From assembly GCA_964406505.1 (NCBI GenBank), contig CAYORX010000020.1, positions 1 to 33,549 of the forward strand: a DNA stretch of 33,549 nt, read 5' to 3'. Position 1 is the stretch's first letter, and every line of letters starts with the position of its first letter. Source of the DNA: DTU015 sp964406505 (GTDB lineage: Bacteria > Bacillota > Sulfobacillia > Fermentithermobacillales > Fermentithermobacillaceae). Positions 8,122-16,508 of this stretch are shown here, piece by piece. A model generated the notes under the pieces. The model was not told the origin of the DNA, made no database searches, and was given only the letters and a program-made list of their open reading frames with translations. Both the position numbers and the translations under genes were made by a program.

Positions 8122-10166
8122 TGCTTGCTAAAAGCGGTGGCAGTCTCGTATCAGTATTTGTAGTACTAATAGTAGCGATGATGGTAGTCCCGCTACCGGC
8201 AGTAATGTTGGATATATTAATAGCGGTTAATTTTAGCATGGCGATAGTTATACTTCTACTTACCATGTACACCAAGGAACCGCTTGAATTTTCGGTTTTT
8301 CCTTCCTTGCTCCTAATAATGACGTTGTTTAGATTAGCTATTAACGTATCTTCAACTAGGCTTATACTGCTGAAATACGAAGCAGGGCGTATAATTCAAG
8401 CCTTCGGGCAATTTGTGGTTGGGGGCAATGAAGTTGTTGGGTTGGTCGTCTTTGTAATTCTTGTAATAATACAATTTGTTGTTATCACACGCGGAGCGGA
8501 ACGAGTTGCAGAAGTAGCGGCACGATTCACCTTGGATGCCATGCCTGGTAAGCAGATGTCAATCGATGCCGATTTAAATGCTGGGCTTATAACTGAAGAG
8601 GACGCGCGAATTCGTCGCAAATCAGTCGAACATGAAGCCGATTTTTACGGTGCCATGGATGGCGCTAGCAAATTTGTTAAAGGTGATGCTATAGCTGGAC
8701 TCATAATTACGGTGGTTAATCTATTAGGTGGGTTTGGGGTTGGTATGCTTCAACACGGATTACCTGCGGCTGAATCTTGGCATAAATATGCGTTATTGAC
8801 GGTTGGAGACGGTTTAGTAAGTCAATTACCTGCTCTAATCATTTCAACGGCAACAGGAATCATTGTTACCCGCAGCGCCTCTCAAGAAAATTTAAGTGCA
8901 GACGTGTTTAGCCAAATTGCAGCATCGCCTAAAGCGCTTGGTATGACTGGTATAGCTTTGATTGTTTTGGCACTTGTTCCGGGATTACCCAAGATTTCTC
9001 TTATGGGACTAGGTTCCGTGTGGTTGTTTTTGAGTAAAACAGCGCAACAGGCACAATCTTTTCGTGAATCCAAAGAGCGGGAAGAGGCCTATATAAAAGA
9101 GTTAGAAAACCAAAAAAGACCGGAAGCCGCTTCAAGTCTTATTAGGGTTGATCCACTTGAAATTGAGTTTGGTTTGGCCCTACTCCCTATTGCTGACCCC
9201 TCCCAGGGAGGCGATCTTATGGATCGAATAGTTATGGTAAGAAGACAGCTTGCATCCGAACTGGGAATTGTTATTCCGGTTGTTAGAGTGCGTGATAATT
9301 TTGCCGGGTTAGGCCCTAACGAATATGGTATCAATCTAAGGGGAGTCGGAATTGGCTCTGGCAAGGTTTATCCAGACAGATTAATGGCCATAGAAGGCAC
9401 ACCCTCTGAGAACCAACTTGATGGGATTCCAGGAAAAGAACCTGCATTTGGATTGGATATCGTATGGATTACCAAAGACCAAAGGGAAGAGGCAGAAGCC
9501 CAAGGTTACACCGTGATCGAAGCGTCTGCAGTACTAGCTACCCATCTCACGGAAGTGCTCAAAAAGAATGCCTTTTTGCTGCTAACTCGGCAGGAAACGC
9601 ATAATCTTATTGAGTTGGTTAAAGATGAAAATGCGTCGTGTGTGGAAGAAACTATTCCTGACTTGGTATCTGTAGGTGATATTCAAAAGGTACTTCAAAA
9701 TCTATTGCGGGAAGAAATACCTATCAAAGATCTTGTAACTATAATTGAAAGTATCGCAGATGCTGCGAAAATATCGAAAGAGCCAGATTACCTTACTATG
9801 CGGGTTCGCGAAGGACTTTCAAGGCTTATCACTTCAGTTATCGGATTGGATAAAGGGCCTTTTCCGGTGGCTACTGTAGATCCTGCATTAGAGCAGGAAT
9901 TGCTTGAAGCGACAAGAACAGGGGATCGCGGCACTTTCGTTGCTCTTCCTTCAGAAAGACTTACCCAAATTATGCAGGCAGTATCTCAAGGGATGAGCGA
10001 ACTAATTATTAAGGCTCCAAAACCTGTTTTACTTACTTCAGCGGCTTGTCGTGGGCAAATGTATCAAATTGCGTCTAGAGTTGTACCTGGAATTCACGTT
10101 GTAGCCTACGAAGAATTGGATTATAGGGCGAATATTGAAGCAGTCAAGGTGATTAAAGTTGAGTGA
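8121..10166 (+). CDS. flhA: Flagellar export gate protein FlhA
   Basis: FlhA is the large membrane export-gate protein that receives chaperone-substrate complexes and uses the ion gradient. Its 681 residues are normal for the family. The N-terminal half has about eight membrane helices, including FSVFPSLLLIMTLFRLAINVSSTRLIL and the FHIPEP-family loop with RFTLDAMPGKQMSIDADLNAG. The C-terminal half (about 330-681) is the four-subdomain cytoplasmic platform, ending AYEELDYRANIEAVKVI. It is translationally coupled to flhB (1-base overlap) and overlaps the PilZ gene by 8 bp. In many Firmicutes flhF and flhG come next; here they do not. Confidence 0.96.
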   Translation: MLAKSGGSLVSVFVVLIVAMMVVPLPAVMLDILIAVNFSMAIVILLLTMYTKEPLEFSVFPSLLLIMTLFRLAINVSSTRLILLKYEAGRIIQAFGQFVVGGNEVVGLVVFVILVIIQFVVITRGAERVAEVAARFTLDAMPGKQMSIDADLNAGLITEEDARIRRKSVEHEADFYGAMDGASKFVKGDAIAGLIITVVNLLGGFGVGMLQHGLPAAESWHKYALLTVGDGLVSQLPALIISTATGIIVTRSASQENLSADVFSQIAASPKALGMTGIALIVLALVPGLPKISLMGLGSVWLFLSKTAQQAQSFRESKEREEAYIKELENQKRPEAASSLIRVDPLEIEFGLALLPIADPSQGGDLMDRIVMVRRQLASELGIVIPVVRVRDNFAGLGPNEYGINLRGVGIGSGKVYPDRLMAIEGTPSENQLDGIPGKEPAFGLDIVWITKDQREEAEAQGYTVIEASAVLATHLTEVLKKNAFLLLTRQETHNLIELVKDENASCVEETIPDLVSVGDIQKVLQNLLREEIPIKDLVTIIESIADAAKISKEPDYLTMRVREGLSRLITSVIGLDKGPFPVATVDPALEQELLEATRTGDRGTFVALPSERLTQIMQAVSQGMSELIIKAPKPVLLTSAACRGQMYQIASRVVPGIHVVAYEELDYRANIEAVKVIKVE

Positions 10167-10533
10167 AAGAACAGAAAAACGAAATAATTTCCGAAGTGAA
10201 TCAAACTATGTGCTTTACTTTAGGAGGATCTGCAAAAATGAAAAAGGTAAGCACAGTGAGTGGCAGCGTTCAACTACACTAAATATATCTGCTGGGGGAG
10301 CGGCGATTTTTACAGAAACAGAAGTTAAATTGGACGAAGTTTTAGAGTTTGAACTGCTTATACCGGGAGGACCAATCTTTGGTTTGGCAAAAGTCGTAAG
10401 ATTGCTAGATTCCGCAGGTTTATCTAATGCTGTAGGAATTAAATTTATTTCCGTTGCGTCACATGACCAAGACAAGATAGCTAGAGCCGTTTTAGCTAAC
10501 GGATTGGAGGGTCGCCATGGGCAAAACAAATAA
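10159..10533 (+). CDS. PilZ domain protein, probable cyclic-di-GMP receptor
   Basis: A 124-residue single-domain PilZ protein. The two c-di-GMP-binding motifs are visible: RNNFR (residues 8-12, the RxxxR arginine switch) and NISAGG (42-47, matching [D/N]xSxxG). The rest alternates short beta-like stretches, with LEFELLIPGG and AKVVRL typical of the PilZ barrel. The likely start is TTG at 10159, inside the end of flhA, and the gene overlaps the sigma factor by 17 bp. The location in the flagellar operon suggests it adjusts motility in response to c-di-GMP, like YcgR/YpfA, though the N-terminal YcgR domain is missing. The partner (stator, C-ring or other) is inferred, not shown. Confidence 0.85.
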   Translation: MSERTEKRNNFRSESNYVLYFRRICKNEKGKHSEWQRSTTLNISAGGAAIFTETEVKLDEVLEFELLIPGGPIFGLAKVVRLLDSAGLSNAVGIKFISVASHDQDKIARAVLANGLEGRHGQNK

Positions 10534-11302
10534 TATTCCGATAGAAAAAATTGATGCGCTTTGGCGGGATTATAAGATTTTACGGGACAAGTCCGCAAGG
10601 GAAATGCTCATAACTCACTATGCACCTTTAGTAAAATATGTAGCTAATAGGGTTGCAATTAACTTACCAAAAAATGTTGAGGTAGGAGATTTAATAGGAT
10701 ACGGGAGTTTAGGACTTCTTGACGCCATGGAGCGTTTTGACTTGCAACGTGGAGTTAAATTTGAAACCTACGCAATTGCTAGAATTCGAGGTTCAATGAT
10801 AGATGGTCTGCGCTCAATGGATTGGGTTCCTGTTTCGGTACGACATAGGAATAGACGTACCGAAGAAGCCATAAGAGACGTTGAAAATCGGCTTGGCCGT
10901 TCAGCTACCGATGCTGAGATCGCTGCAGAACTTGGCATATCTATAGATGATTACAATAAACGAATTCAGGATATGGCTTCTTCCGCGATCTTTTCATTAG
11001 AAGATATTTGGTCAAAACCTGATGATACAGAAGGAACTTTCCGATCTCCCGAAATAAAAGATGATAAAGCACAAGATCCTCTCGCTGAAACAGAATGGAC
11101 TTTCAAAAAAGAATATCTAGCTAAAGCCATAGAAAGATTACCTGAACGCGAAAGATTCGTGATAACCCTTTATTATTATGAAGGATTGACAGTAAAAGAA
11201 ATCGGAATGATTCTAAAAGTGTCGCCTTCAAGAATATCTCAGCTCCACACAAAAGCCGTAGCAAGGCTTAAAGGAGTGTTCTCTGCGGACGATATGCATT
11301 AA
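10517..11302 (+). CDS. fliA: Flagellar RNA polymerase sigma factor FliA/SigD (WhiG family)
   Basis: This sigma-28 type factor directs transcription of late flagellar and chemotaxis genes. Its 261 residues carry region 2 (EVGDLIGYGSLGLLDAMERFD through VKFETYAIARIRGSMIDGLRS), region 3 (AIRDVENRLGRSATDAEIAAELG) and region 4 (LPERERFVITLYYYEGLTVKEIGMIL with the helix-turn-helix SPSRISQLH). The ATG at 10517 follows TTGGAGGG. The anti-sigma factor FlgM is not in this window. The WhiG name would apply if it acted in sporulation, but the flagellar context makes SigD/FliA more likely. Confidence 0.94.
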   Translation: MGKTNNIPIEKIDALWRDYKILRDKSAREMLITHYAPLVKYVANRVAINLPKNVEVGDLIGYGSLGLLDAMERFDLQRGVKFETYAIARIRGSMIDGLRSMDWVPVSVRHRNRRTEEAIRDVENRLGRSATDAEIAAELGISIDDYNKRIQDMASSAIFSLEDIWSKPDDTEGTFRSPEIKDDKAQDPLAETEWTFKKEYLAKAIERLPERERFVITLYYYEGLTVKEIGMILKVSPSRISQLHTKAVARLKGVFSADDMH

Positions 11303-11324
11303 TATGTTATGCGGGGGTTTCGAT

Positions 11325-12679
11325 ATGAAAAGTACAAAGCAACTTAAAATTTTGATATCCGGTAATAAAATGGCGGCGTATTTGGTTCTTCCTCAAAAGG
11401 GAGATTGGAAATTAAACCAAGTTAAACAGGCTTTGTATGATAAGGGCGTCGTGTTTGGGATTTCTGATTCTGCAATAAGTACATGCATTTCNNNNNNNNN
11501 NGTAGAGATAAGCCTTATCAAGTGGCTTGGGGAATACCACCTCAACATGCCGATTGTCCAGAAAGTTCACCGAAACCTCGCGTAGTTTTCACTTTTGGCC
11601 CTTCACATGGACGGCCCCCGGCTGAAGTTGATGTAAACAGTGATTTTCAGAGCCTATGGAAACAGATAATTATAAGGGGCAGGGTGCGTGAAGGGAGCAC
11701 GTTAGCTTTTGTACGTAATCATGCAAACTGTAGTTTGGGTATTGCTGTAACTGGTGAAAAAATTCCTTACTTTGATGATAAACCCGTGCTTAGGTGTGGA
11801 TCCAATACTGCAATATCCAAAGATGGTAAACGTATTGTAGCAATTAAATCAGGCATTCCTTATATAGTTGAACAAGCACCTGCAGTACTTTCTTCTATGA
11901 AAATAAACGGGGATATCGGCCCTGAAACTGGAGACATTTTTTTTCCCGGAAACCTTAAAGTTAACGGCAATGTATTACAAGGTTTTAAAGTGTCTTGTTG
12001 GGGTTCTTTGTCTGTTCAAGGTAATCTGTATGGTTCAGCAAATTGCGCCGGAAATATTTCAATAAAAGGTGGAATAAATGCACCCGGTGAAATTATTGAA
12101 TCCGGCGGAGACGTGTTTGCTAAATACTGTGAGAACTCAACGATACGCGCATTCGGAAACATATATATATCAGACGCCGTAATGCACAGCATCTTAGAAA
12201 CAGAACGGATTTTCAAAACTAGTCAAGACAGGGGTCGAATTGTCGGCGGATTAGTTGTCGCTCAATATGGGGTAATTACTTCTTTAATAGGTTCGCCAAT
12301 GGGTGTCTCTACTATATTGAAAATCGGTGCAAGTCCGAAACTACGTAGAAGACATGAAGAAATCATCAGGGAAATATCTACCATAAAAGATGAGATCCGG
12401 AAAATTAACTACGTTGGTTACCATTCGGCTGAGGAGACTCGTTTTCAGCTTGATAATTTGCGGGTTCAAAGAATGAGCAAAAATTTCGAAGCTAGATTAA
12501 AGGAGCTTAACGATATGCTCGTTACGGTAGAAGACATTATTGACCGCTCACGGCAAGGATATCTTTTCGCCAAACGAGTATTGCCCGGTGTTCAAGCATT
12601 CTTTGGTTTAAACGAGCGTCGTTTTGATTCTCTTGAAGAACAAGTGCATATTGGAGTGAAACCCGATGAAGCCAATTGA
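11325..12679 (+). CDS. DUF342/FapA family protein interrupted by an assembly gap
   Basis: The gene is split by ten N bases (11492-11501). The N-terminal piece (QLKILISGNKMAAYLVLPQ ... KGVVFGISDSAIS) reads in one frame and the rest in another, consistent with a gap of unknown true size rather than a real frameshift. After the gap come the N-terminal FapA region, a repetitive beta-helix-like section with many Gly/Val repeats (INGDIGPETGDIFFPGNLKVNGNV is part of it; roughly 11910-12180), and a C-terminal coiled coil (about 12340-12560). The start is ATG 11325 after GGGGGT; an ATG at 11304 is less well placed. FapA proteins are linked to flagellar or membrane functions in Firmicutes, but the biochemical role is not settled. 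Confidence 0.85.
11492..11501. other. Assembly gap (ten N bases)
   Basis: Ten consecutive N bases lie inside the DUF342 gene. The coding frame differs on each side, so the real number of missing bases is probably not ten. The missing part would include the end of the FapA N-terminal region. Confidence 0.99.
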
Positions 12680-12983
12680 TATGGTAACTAGTTTACCAAA
12701 GTCTCCTGACGTGGCTAGATTGGCCGATACAGCTGCAAGACAAGGAGATGCACGATTTCAATCGCAGTCATCCACTTTTTCAAAAGAAGTATCTGAAAAG
12801 GCTCGAATCGTATCTAAGAGCCAAAAACCTGAGAAACTAGAGATCAACAAAGATTCGCAACAAAGACACAATGCTGAAGATGACAATTCTACTAACAAGA
12901 ACTTATATGAAAGCGATGAAGAAGAGGGGAAGGAACTATTTCATTCCACAAAAGGCCAAATTATAGATATACGTGGGGCATAA
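12666..12983 (+). CDS. Small hydrophilic protein of unknown function
   Basis: A 105-residue ORF that overlaps the end of the DUF342 gene by 14 bp and begins MKPIDMVTSLPKSPDVARLAD. It is highly charged and low in hydrophobic residues, with a Ser/Lys/Glu-rich middle and an acidic run (ESDEEEGKE), and it ends GQIIDIRGA. No signal peptide, membrane segment or known domain is recognised. Small proteins at this place, between a DUF342 gene and rpsB, are seen in other Firmicutes as far as I recall, which with the overlap supports it being real. It probably belongs to the flagellar operon. Function unknown; a disordered adaptor or regulator is possible but speculative. Confidence 0.65.
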   Translation: MKPIDMVTSLPKSPDVARLADTAARQGDARFQSQSSTFSKEVSEKARIVSKSQKPEKLEINKDSQQRHNAEDDNSTNKNLYESDEEEGKELFHSTKGQIIDIRGA

Positions 12984-12995
12984 CTCAGCAGAATG

Positions 12996-13004
12996 TGATA
13001 TACT
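12996..13004 (+). promoter_or_regulatory. Candidate extended -10 promoter for rpsB
   Basis: TGATATACT has an extended -10 form (TG, one base, TATACT at 12999-13004). There is no convincing -35 about 17 bp upstream. Transcription would begin near 13011, just before the structured leader. Moderate support only. Confidence 0.35.
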
Positions 13005-13029
13005 ACGTGAGGTTAAAACCAAACACACA

Positions 13030-13103
13030 CGCCATCATTTTACCGTGGTGCTTATTCTACTAAAGGGAGGCCCCTGGTGATGGCGGCGGAAAAACCACGG
13101 AGG
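13030..13103 (+). promoter_or_regulatory. Structured rpsB leader, possible pseudoknot over the ribosome site
   Basis: Two perfect complementary pairs are seen: CGCCATCA (13030-13037) with TGATGGCG (13078-13085), and CCGTGGT (13043-13049), in the loop of the first stem, with ACCACGG (13094-13100). The second pairing runs into the rpsB Shine-Dalgarno GGAGG (13099-13103). Together they form an H-type pseudoknot that would block translation. This resembles autoregulatory ribosomal-protein leaders. A 17-codon ORF (ATG 13080, stop ending 13133) with GGGAGG upstream overlaps the rpsB start in another frame. The fold is inferred by hand. Confidence 0.5.
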
Positions 13104-13114
13104 TGTATATTACA

Positions 13115-13816
13115 TTGTCAGTCGTGTCAATGAAACAATTACTCGAAGCCGGCGTGCATTTTGGACATCAAACACGCCGTTGGAACCCCAAAATGAAACC
13201 TTATATTTTTATCGAGCGCAACGGTATCTACATTATCGATCTCCAAAAAACAGTTCGTATGATAGAAGTTGCTTATGATTTTCTTAGAAGTACAGCTATG
13301 AACAAAGGGCGTGTCTTGTTTGTTGGTACCAAAAAACAAGCTCAAGAAGCCGTACAATTTGAAGCTACTAGGTGTGGTGAGTTTTATATTAACCAAAGAT
13401 GGCTCGGAGGCACCTTAACCAATTTCCGTACGATTCGTAAACGAATTGAACGACTTTTAGAGATTGAGGAATGGGAAAGTACAGGTTACTTTGAAAGATT
13501 GCCCAAAAAAGAAGTTGCTAGTTTGCTTAAAGAAAAGGAAAGGCTGGAAAGAAATTTCAGCGGAATTAAGGGAATGAAAAAACTTCCCGATGCACTTTTT
13601 GTTGTGGACCCACGGAAAGAAAGAATTGCTACTCTTGAAGCAAGAAGGCTTGGAATTCCTGTTATAGCTATTGTTGATACGAACTGTGATCCAGATGAAG
13701 TAGATTACGTAATTCCAGGGAATGATGATGCTATCCGTTCTGTAAGGCTTATATGTTCCAGAATGGCCGATGCAATATTTGAAGGAAAACAAGGTGTTCA
13801 GTTACAAGGAGAGTGA
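13115..13816 (+). CDS. rpsB: 30S ribosomal protein S2
   Basis: S2 is a late-assembling 30S subunit protein. The product begins (M)SVVSMKQLLEAGVHFGHQTRRW, the typical S2 start, and carries the signatures NPKMKPYIFIERNGIYIIDL, RWLGGTLTNFRTI, PDALFVVDP and GIPVIAIVDTNCDP. I chose TTG at 13115 because it gives the conserved N-terminus and lies 11 bases after GGAGG. A GTG at 13103 overlaps that Shine-Dalgarno. With this start it has 233 residues, the usual length. It opens the conserved rpsB-tsf-pyrH-frr block. Confidence 0.95.
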   Translation: MSVVSMKQLLEAGVHFGHQTRRWNPKMKPYIFIERNGIYIIDLQKTVRMIEVAYDFLRSTAMNKGRVLFVGTKKQAQEAVQFEATRCGEFYINQRWLGGTLTNFRTIRKRIERLLEIEEWESTGYFERLPKKEVASLLKEKERLERNFSGIKGMKKLPDALFVVDPRKERIATLEARRLGIPVIAIVDTNCDPDEVDYVIPGNDDAIRSVRLICSRMADAIFEGKQGVQLQGE

Positions 13817-13822
13817 TTTTGT

Positions 13823-14422
13823 ATGGCTCAAATATCCGTTGACATGATAAAAGAACTTCGTGCAAGAACAGGTGCTGGCATGATGGACTGCAAGAGGGCA
13901 CTTGAAGAAAGCGAAGGCGACATGGAGAAATCAGTCGATCTTTTGAGAAAACAAGGATTAGCTCAGGCGGCAAAAAGAGCAGGTCGAGCGGCTGAAGAAG
14001 GTCGAGTAGTCTCATATATCCATCATAACTATCGTGTTGGGGTCTTGTTAGAGCTGAAATGTGAGACAGATTTTGTTGCTCGCACTGAGCAGTTTCAAAA
14101 CTTAGCAAACAATATAGCAATGCATATCGCTATGGCTAACCCCCAATATATATCCAAAGAACAGGTACCACAAGAAGTAATAGAGCGCGAAACTAACATA
14201 GAGATGGAAAGAGCTAAGTCCGAAGGCAAGCCCGAACATGTAATAGATAGGATTGTCGAAGGGCGAATGTCGAAATTTTATCAGGCCATTTGCTTAACAG
14301 AACAGCCTTTCATCAAAGATGATACAAAGACAATTGCAGAACTAATAAACGAAGTTATCGCTGTACTAGGAGAGAATATTGTTGTCGGGCGGTTTGTTCG
14401 CTTTGAACTAGGAGGACATTGA
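13823..14422 (+). CDS. tsf: Translation elongation factor Ts
   Basis: EF-Ts recycles EF-Tu by exchanging GDP for GTP. The N-terminal UBA-like domain (IKELRARTGAGMMDCKRALEE) and the core segment RVGVLLELKCETDFVART are diagnostic. At 199 residues it is the short form of EF-Ts common in many Gram-positive bacteria; the E. coli protein is longer by a C-terminal subdomain and coiled coil. It follows rpsB by 6 bp, with the GGAGAGTGA at the rpsB stop serving as its ribosome site. Confidence 0.96.
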   Translation: MAQISVDMIKELRARTGAGMMDCKRALEESEGDMEKSVDLLRKQGLAQAAKRAGRAAEEGRVVSYIHHNYRVGVLLELKCETDFVARTEQFQNLANNIAMHIAMANPQYISKEQVPQEVIERETNIEMERAKSEGKPEHVIDRIVEGRMSKFYQAICLTEQPFIKDDTKTIAELINEVIAVLGENIVVGRFVRFELGGH

Positions 14423-14429
14423 GACACTC

Positions 14430-15170
14430 GTGAAACAGAATAAAAGCTGCTCAAAAATCAAATATCGGAGGGTGGTGCTAAAGCTTTCGGGAGAAGCCTT
14501 TGCTGGTACTGAAAGTTTCGGTTTAGATCTTGACGTAGTAGATTCAACGGCTAGACAAATACGAAATGTAGCATCTATGGGTGTTGAAATGTCAATTGTA
14601 GTTGGCGGCGGCAATTTTTGGAGAGGAATTCGGGGCCAAAAAGCCGGAATGGACAGAGCCACTTCTGATTACATGGGAATGCTTGCTACGGTGATTAACT
14701 GCATGGCCCTCCAAGAAAGATTGGAGAAACTTGGGACAGAAACCCGGCTTATGACTTCAATTGATATGAGGGAAGTAGCGGAACCTTATATTAGACGTAA
14801 AGCTATTCACCATTTAAAACAAGGAAATGTCGTAATTTTTGGTGCGGGGTCGGGTAATCCATACTTTTCGACTGATACTACTGCTGCGCTTCGGGCAGCC
14901 GAAATAGGGGCAGAGGTTATTCTAATGGGAAAACAGGGTACCGACGGTGTTTACGATTCGGATCCAAATGTAAATCCCACGGCAAAGAAATTTAAACAAT
15001 TAGATTATCTTGAAGTAATCAACAGACGGCTTGAGGTTATGGATGCTACTGCTACTACATTGTGTATGGATAATCGCATCCCTCTTATTGTATTTGACTT
15101 GGATGTGCATGGTAATATAGAAAGAGTTGTAATGGGAGAAAAGGTTGGAACACTCGTTGGGAGGGAGTAA
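14430..15170 (+). CDS. pyrH: UMP kinase
   Basis: PyrH phosphorylates UMP to UDP in pyrimidine nucleotide synthesis and belongs to the amino acid kinase family. Signatures are RRVVLKLSGEAFAG (phosphate binding), SIVVGGGNFWRG, GAGSGNPYFSTDTTAALRA and the adenine/Mg region LMGKQGTDGVYDSDPN. The length of 246 residues is normal. The start is GTG 14430 preceded by GGAGG at 14411-14415, rather distant. It overlaps no neighbour and sits between tsf and frr in the conserved order. Confidence 0.96.
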   Translation: MKQNKSCSKIKYRRVVLKLSGEAFAGTESFGLDLDVVDSTARQIRNVASMGVEMSIVVGGGNFWRGIRGQKAGMDRATSDYMGMLATVINCMALQERLEKLGTETRLMTSIDMREVAEPYIRRKAIHHLKQGNVVIFGAGSGNPYFSTDTTAALRAAEIGAEVILMGKQGTDGVYDSDPNVNPTAKKFKQLDYLEVINRRLEVMDATATTLCMDNRIPLIVFDLDVHGNIERVVMGEKVGTLVGRE

Positions 15171-15171
15171 T

Positions 15172-15732
15172 GTGGACCAAAAAACCCTGTTGGCCCAAAC
15201 AGAGGGAAAGATGAAAAATGTTGTCGAATCCTTTAAAAGAGACTTGGCGTCTTTAAGAGTTGGGCGTGCAACGCCGTCGTTGTTAGATAGAGTTATGGTT
15301 GACTATTATGGAGTTTCTACCCCTTTAAATCAGGTATCTTCGATTGGTGTTTCGCCTCCAAGGACTCTTGTTATTCAGCCTTGGGATAAGAATCTTTTAG
15401 AGAGTATTGAAAAGAGCATCCAACAGTCAGACCTTGGGGCAATGCCAGTTAATGATGGTACCGTTATACGAATATCGATTCCCCCTTTATCGGGTGATAG
15501 GCGCAAGGAATTGACAAAAACTTTACGAAAAGATTCTGAAACCCAAAAAGTGTCTGTACGTAACATAAGACGATCGGCAATGGAAGAGATTAAAGAAGCA
15601 GAAAGAACCAAAGGGTTGTCTGAAGATTTGTCCAGACGGATTCAAAGCAAAGTGCAGGAGTTGACGGACAAATACATAAAACTTCTTGATGATATTACAT
15701 CGATAAAAGAAGCAGAGGTAATGGAAGTGTGA
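15172..15732 (+). CDS. frr: Ribosome recycling factor
   Basis: RRF splits post-termination ribosomes together with EF-G. Its diagnostic segments are FKRDLASLRVGRATPSLLDRV, SVRNIRRSAMEEIK and a C-terminal LTDKYIKLLDDI. The GTG at 15172 gives 186 residues, matching the family's ~185, and follows GGGAGGG (15159-15165) at good spacing. A longer frame from an ATG at 15145 overlaps pyrH and adds non-conserved residues. The stop overlaps the uppS start (GTGA), so the two are coupled. Confidence 0.95.
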   Translation: MDQKTLLAQTEGKMKNVVESFKRDLASLRVGRATPSLLDRVMVDYYGVSTPLNQVSSIGVSPPRTLVIQPWDKNLLESIEKSIQQSDLGAMPVNDGTVIRISIPPLSGDRRKELTKTLRKDSETQKVSVRNIRRSAMEEIKEAERTKGLSEDLSRRIQSKVQELTDKYIKLLDDITSIKEAEVMEV

Positions 15733-16508
15733 GTGAGAGTACGAAAAAAGAAGAATATTGGTTAGCGAAAGCACGTGCAGGAAATGTGCCATCTCATCTA
15801 GGTATTATAATGGATGGAAACGGACGTTGGGCCCAACAACAAGGGCTTAAACGTTCTGAGGGTCATAAGGCCGGGGTAGATAGTATTCAACGATGTATCC
15901 CCGCTGTTATCCAACTCGGGATTAAGCACTGCACGGTGTTCGTTTTTTCTACAGAGAATTGGAAACGGCCGCAAACAGAAATACAATTTCTTTTTAATCT
16001 TCTCATAGACTATACGAGGAAGCACAAAAAGGAGCTCATTCAGCGCGGAGTTCAAGTCATCCCTATCGGAAGACTAGAACAATTGCCTGTGTCGGTAGGT
16101 CATGCGCTTGAGACGTTAACACAGGATACTAAGGATTGCCGGAAACTGAAATTGTATTTAGCTATAAATTACGGCGGAAGACAAGAAATATTTGATGCAG
16201 CTGTAAAATTAGCCAGCAAAATCGCTTGTGGCGGTCAAAATGATTATGAAGGTCTTACTCAAGAAGATTTTGCCCAGTGTTTGTACACGAAGGGGGTTCC
16301 CGATCCGGATTTAATAATACGAACTTCGGGCGAAAAGCGTATATCTAACTTTTTATTGTGGCAAAGTGCCTATGCAGAACTGGTGTTTTCAAATGTTTTG
16401 TGGCCTGATTTTAGTCCTATTGACCTTTATAAAGCCGTTATAGATTATTCTTCGCGGAAGCGTAGGTTTGGTGATACAAAAGAGAAAAGAAGTGAAACAC
16501 CTTGCTAA
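15729..16508 (+). CDS. uppS: Isoprenyl transferase, undecaprenyl diphosphate synthase
   Basis: UppS condenses isopentenyl diphosphate with farnesyl diphosphate to build the C55 lipid carrier for cell wall synthesis. The cis-prenyltransferase motifs are all present: HLGIIMDGNGRWA (catalytic Asp), VFVFSTENWKRP, LAINYGGRQEI, and DPDLIIRTSGEKRISNFLLW with AELVFS and LWPDF. Length 259 residues. It starts at GTG 15729 inside the end of frr and overlaps cdsA by 7 bp, indicating translational coupling. Confidence 0.96.
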   Translation: MSESTKKEEYWLAKARAGNVPSHLGIIMDGNGRWAQQQGLKRSEGHKAGVDSIQRCIPAVIQLGIKHCTVFVFSTENWKRPQTEIQFLFNLLIDYTRKHKKELIQRGVQVIPIGRLEQLPVSVGHALETLTQDTKDCRKLKLYLAINYGGRQEIFDAAVKLASKIACGGQNDYEGLTQEDFAQCLYTKGVPDPDLIIRTSGEKRISNFLLWQSAYAELVFSNVLWPDFSPIDLYKAVIDYSSRKRRFGDTKEKRSETPC

